Assembly: GCA_964491375.1 (NCBI GenBank) | Contig: CAZBGL010000326.1 | Coordinates: forward strand, 1 to 8,490 | Length of the DNA: 8,490 nucleotides | Reading direction: 5' to 3' | Source of the DNA: CAZBGL01 sp964491375 | GTDB lineage: Bacteria > Desulfobacterota > Deferrisomatia > Deferrisomatales > Deferrisomataceae | Part shown: piece by piece, positions 6,162-8,490 of the stretch | Position numbering within the stretch: position 1 is the stretch's first letter | Layout of the letters: every line of letters starts with the position of its first letter | The notes under the pieces: generated by a model | Told to the model about the DNA's origin: nothing | Database searches by the model: none | Seen by the model: only the letters and a program-made list of their open reading frames with translations | Position numbers and translations under genes: made by a program

Positions 6162-7379
6162 ATGCTGCCGGCCTTGGTGCTCGGGCTGGGCACCCACGGG
6201 CTTGCCATCGTTCGCTCCCTGGGGCGGCGGGGGGTGAGGGTGGAGGTAGCGGACACAGCCGAACCGGCGGGGCCTCGGGCGCACACGCGGTACCTTGCGG
6301 CATATCATCCCGTGCCGTCACTCGAGGACGAGAGGTTGGTGGACTTCCTGGTCGGGTGGGCGCGGTGCAACGGGAGCCCCTCGGTGCTGTTCCTGGTACG
6401 GGACCGCACCGTGCCCGTGGTTTCGCGGTGGCGAGAGGAGTTGGTGCGGTTGGGCTACCGGTTCAACCTGCCCGCGCCGGAAACGGTGGCGCTTCTCATG
6501 GACAAGACCCGGCTCCCGAAATGGCTGGCCGGACAAGGAGTGCCGCATCCCAGGGCGTGGGTGTGCCGGAACGGGGACGATGCCCAGCGCATAGGGGACG
6601 CGGTCGCCCTGCCCTGCGTGGTGAAACCCCAGCGCAGACATCCCGGGTTCAAGGCCGAGCTCGTCACCCACCGGGGCCGCCTCGGCGATCTGCTGCAACA
6701 GTATGCCGAGGGCCCGGTGGCCGGGGTGGTGCAGGAGTGGGTCGAGGGACCCACGCGCAATATCCGTTTCTGCTTCGTCTACATCCGAAAGGACGGAGGG
6801 CTCGCGGCCGCGTTCACCGGGAGAAAGGTCCGGCAGCTCCCTTTGGACACCGGGGTGGCCACCGAAATGGAACCCTTCACGGACGAACCGCTTCTCCGGC
6901 GCTCTCTGGAGTTGTTCCGCGCGGCTGGGTACACGGGGTTCGGCTCCACCGAGTTCAAGCGCTCCTCGCGTGACGGCCGGGACTATCTCATCGAGTTCAC
7001 AGTGGGTCGCACCGATCTCAACCTGGCGGTGGCCAGGACCCGGGGGGTCGACCTTCCGTGGCTTGCGTACTGCGACCTCACCGGCCACCCGGCGGACGCG
7101 GAGGTTCCGGCCGGGCGACAGGGTGCGTTCGCCCCGCGCCGCTGGGTGGACGGCCGGCGGAACCGGCGGGCCCTGTGGCAGGAACTGCGGGAAGGCCGCC
7201 GGGGGGCCATAGCTGTCCTGTGCAGCTCGGTCCGATCCCTCGACCCGCGAAACGAGTTTGCGCTGTTTGCCTGGGACGACCCCGGCCCGTGGGCAGCGTA
7301 CTGGGCCTCGCGGGCGCGGGCAGCCGCCCGTAAAGGCGCCGGCTGGGCGGGTGCCCTCTCCGGCGCGGGGAGGTCTTAG
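6162..7379 (+). CDS. ATP-grasp carboxylate-amine ligase-like protein
   Basis: This 405-residue protein has the ATP-grasp architecture of predicted carboxylate-amine ligases (COG3919-like), which join a carboxylate to an amine through an acyl-phosphate. The N-terminal Rossmann-like strand Leu-Val-Leu-Gly-Leu-Gly-Thr-His-Gly is at residues 5-13. Met113-Asp-Lys115 followed by Gly-Val-Pro-His-Pro is the usual entry to the ATP-grasp domain. Lys155 in Val-Val-Lys-Pro and Gln191-Glu-Trp193 are the expected nucleotide-binding segments. The metal-binding region reads Glu278-Phe-Thr-Val-Gly-Arg-Thr-Asp rather than the common Glu-Asn-Pro-Arg pattern. It resembles a subgroup I recall with Glu-Pro-Thr-Val-Gly-Arg-Thr. 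The substrate is unknown; amidation or aminoacylation of a sugar acid is inferred from context. The ATG at 6162 begins exactly at the conserved strand but has GGAG directly abutting it. A GTG at 6120 overlaps the upstream stop and would add 14 residues. Transcription with the flanking genes is likely. Confidence 0.82.
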   Translation: MLPALVLGLGTHGLAIVRSLGRRGVRVEVADTAEPAGPRAHTRYLAAYHPVPSLEDERLVDFLVGWARCNGSPSVLFLVRDRTVPVVSRWREELVRLGYRFNLPAPETVALLMDKTRLPKWLAGQGVPHPRAWVCRNGDDAQRIGDAVALPCVVKPQRRHPGFKAELVTHRGRLGDLLQQYAEGPVAGVVQEWVEGPTRNIRFCFVYIRKDGGLAAAFTGRKVRQLPLDTGVATEMEPFTDEPLLRRSLELFRAAGYTGFGSTEFKRSSRDGRDYLIEFTVGRTDLNLAVARTRGVDLPWLAYCDLTGHPADAEVPAGRQGAFAPRRWVDGRRNRRALWQELREGRRGAIAVLCSSVRSLDPRNEFALFAWDDPGPWAAYWASRARAAARKGAGWAGALSGAGRS

Positions 7380-7383
7380 GACC

Positions 7384-8490
7384 ATGGAATCTGCCGGGAA
7401 GAGCCTGAAAATCTGGAGAGAGGCGGGCGAATACGTCCTGATGGCCACGGCCTACAGCGACCGGGTGCTCGCAAAGGGGCAGGGCACCCGGGTTTGGGAC
7501 GTGGACGGGCGGGAACTGATCGACCTGGAGTCCGGCCAGATCTGCTCGCTGGTGGGGCACAACCATCCGGAGTTGGTTCGACGGCTCGCGGCCCAGATGG
7601 ATCGCCTCCTCCACACCGGCACCGGGTTCCTGTCAGAACCGGTGTTCGAGGCGGCTAGGAAGATGGCCAGGATCGCCCCGGGAGACCTCAAGAAGAGCAT
7701 CTTCCTCTCCACCGGCGCGGAGGCCAACGAGTGCGCGTTCCGGATCGTCAAGGCGGCAACGGGGAAGCGCGGCATCGTGGGTTTCCACAAAGGGTATTCG
7801 GGGTTGACCCTCGCGACCACCAGCGCCAGTCTCAACGCCCGGATCACCTCGTTCACCGTCCCGGGCACATTCAAGATCCTCGCCCCCGACTGCCTCAACT
7901 GCCTGTTCGGGCTCTCGCATCCGGAATGCGGGTTCCAGTGCCTCAAGGCTTCGTTCGAGCTGCTCCGGTACCACTGCGAGAACGAGGTGGCTGCGTTCAT
8001 CGTGGAGCCGATCTTGTCGGCCGGGGGCATGATCTTCCCGCCCCCGGGCTACTTCCGAGAACTGAAACGCATGGCCGACCAGATCGGCGCCCTGCTCATC
8101 GCGGACGAGGCCCAGACCGGGCTCGGCCGCACGGGTACCTGGTTTGCGATGGAGGCAGATGGAGTGGTGCCGGATGTCCTGGTGACGTCAAAAGGGGTGG
8201 GCGGGGGGTTTCCGGTCTCGTGCGTCACGGTGAGCGACCGGGTCGCGCAGGCAGCGGTCGATGGTTTCAGCCATTTCAGCAGCCACCAGTGCGACCCCGT
8301 GGCCGCCGAGGCGGTGTCGGCCGTGATCGACATTGTGGAACGGGAGAACCTTCGCGAGAACGCCCGATCGGTGGGGGCGTACTTCCTGAGGGGACGGAGG
8401 ATCTGGGGAGCCGGCAACCCGGCCCGGCCCGGGGGCCGGGGGCGGGGCCCCTTGACGGGGGGGAACCGAGGCCCCCCCCCCAGCCGGAAC
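7384..8490 (+). CDS. Class III PLP aminotransferase, dialkylglycine decarboxylase-like (3' incomplete)
   Basis: The visible 369 residues are a fold-type I, class III PLP enzyme; full members have about 430. Cofactor motifs are clear: Thr110-Gly-Ala-Glu113 (phosphate binding), Asp241-Glu-Ala-Gln244 (Asp241 to the pyridine nitrogen), and Lys270 in Ser-Lys-Gly-Val-Gly-Gly-Gly, the Schiff-base lysine. Similarity to 2,2-dialkylglycine decarboxylase is notable in Ser-Gly-Gln52, Gly-His-Asn-His-Pro-Glu, Leu-Ser-Thr-Gly-Ala-Glu and Glu-Pro-Ile-Leu-Ser-Ala-Gly-Gly. Gln52 falls at the same number as the catalytic Gln52 of that enzyme, and Tyr138 replaces its Trp138. A four-cysteine cluster (170, 173, 182, 186) is inserted, as in some other class III enzymes. 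It may supply an amino sugar or amino acid for the polymer, or decarboxylate an amino acid. The ATG follows GGGGAGG (7367-7373) and lies 4 bases after the ligase stop. The last ~95 bases appear sequence-damaged, so residues after about 335 are unreliable. Confidence 0.88.
   Translation, partial: MESAGKSLKIWREAGEYVLMATAYSDRVLAKGQGTRVWDVDGRELIDLESGQICSLVGHNHPELVRRLAAQMDRLLHTGTGFLSEPVFEAARKMARIAPGDLKKSIFLSTGAEANECAFRIVKAATGKRGIVGFHKGYSGLTLATTSASLNARITSFTVPGTFKILAPDCLNCLFGLSHPECGFQCLKASFELLRYHCENEVAAFIVEPILSAGGMIFPPPGYFRELKRMADQIGALLIADEAQTGLGRTGTWFAMEADGVVPDVLVTSKGVGGGFPVSCVTVSDRVAQAAVDGFSHFSSHQCDPVAAEAVSAVIDIVERENLRENARSVGAYFLRGRRIWGAGNPARPGGRGRGPLTGGNRGPPPSRN
8390..8490. other. Probable low-quality contig-end sequence
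   Basis: Long G and C runs appear here (7 G at 8457-8463, 10 C at 8472-8481). The frame stays open but the protein becomes Gly/Pro/Arg-rich, although the family motif Gly-Asp-Val-Arg-Gly-Arg-Gly-Leu is expected at this position and is still partly visible as Gly-Gly-Arg-Gly-Arg-Gly-Pro. The pattern fits T and A bases miscalled as G or C plus small compensating indels, more than real divergence. Confidence 0.65.

Overview
The window is about 70% G+C, with strongly GC-biased third codon positions, and every recognisable gene is on the + strand. The gene content points to an exopolysaccharide locus of the exosortase/PEP-CTERM (XrtA) type in a Gram-negative bacterium. A Desulfobacterota (deltaproteobacteria)-like host is a reasonable guess from composition and protein style, but nothing in the window proves it. 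No tRNA, rRNA, insertion sequence or CRISPR array was seen.

Layout. Positions 1-799 hold no convincing gene. They contain three diverged copies of a ~38-base GC-rich repeat, then a less GC-rich leader before a TTG-started NUDIX hydrolase (800-1411). After a gene-free stretch comes a small hypothetical protein (1702-2058), closed by a perfect 12-bp hairpin (2085-2118). The polysaccharide cluster follows: a PEP-CTERM-associated FemAB/GNAT-type protein (2317-3363), a family 2 glycosyltransferase (3368-4153), a 209-base gap with a very good sigma-54 promoter match (4285-4300), a Wzz/GumC-like chain-length determinant (4363-6123), an ATP-grasp carboxylate-amine ligase (6162-7379) and a class III PLP aminotransferase resembling dialkylglycine decarboxylase (7384 to the window end, incomplete).

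How the genes may work together. The chain-length protein would be the inner-membrane/periplasmic co-polymerase setting polymer length, and the GT2 enzyme would add a sugar to the lipid-linked repeat unit. The FemAB protein, the ATP-grasp ligase and the PLP enzyme could make and attach an amino-acid-like or amide decoration; this last step is inference from adjacency. Gaps of 4 bases or short overlaps suggest two transcription units, 2317-4153 and 4363 onward, the second probably sigma-54 dependent. That fits the known link between PEP-CTERM systems and the PrsK/PrsR pair, where PrsR is a sigma-54-type regulator. No exosortase, tyrosine autokinase or PEP-CTERM protein lies in the window; they would be expected nearby.

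Two anomalies stand out. The chain-length gene has an abrupt 480-base dip to about 43% G+C (about 4501-4980) inside a single reading frame. The last ~100 bases look like poor-quality contig-end sequence, because the conserved C-terminal motif of the aminotransferase is recognisable but corrupted toward G/C.
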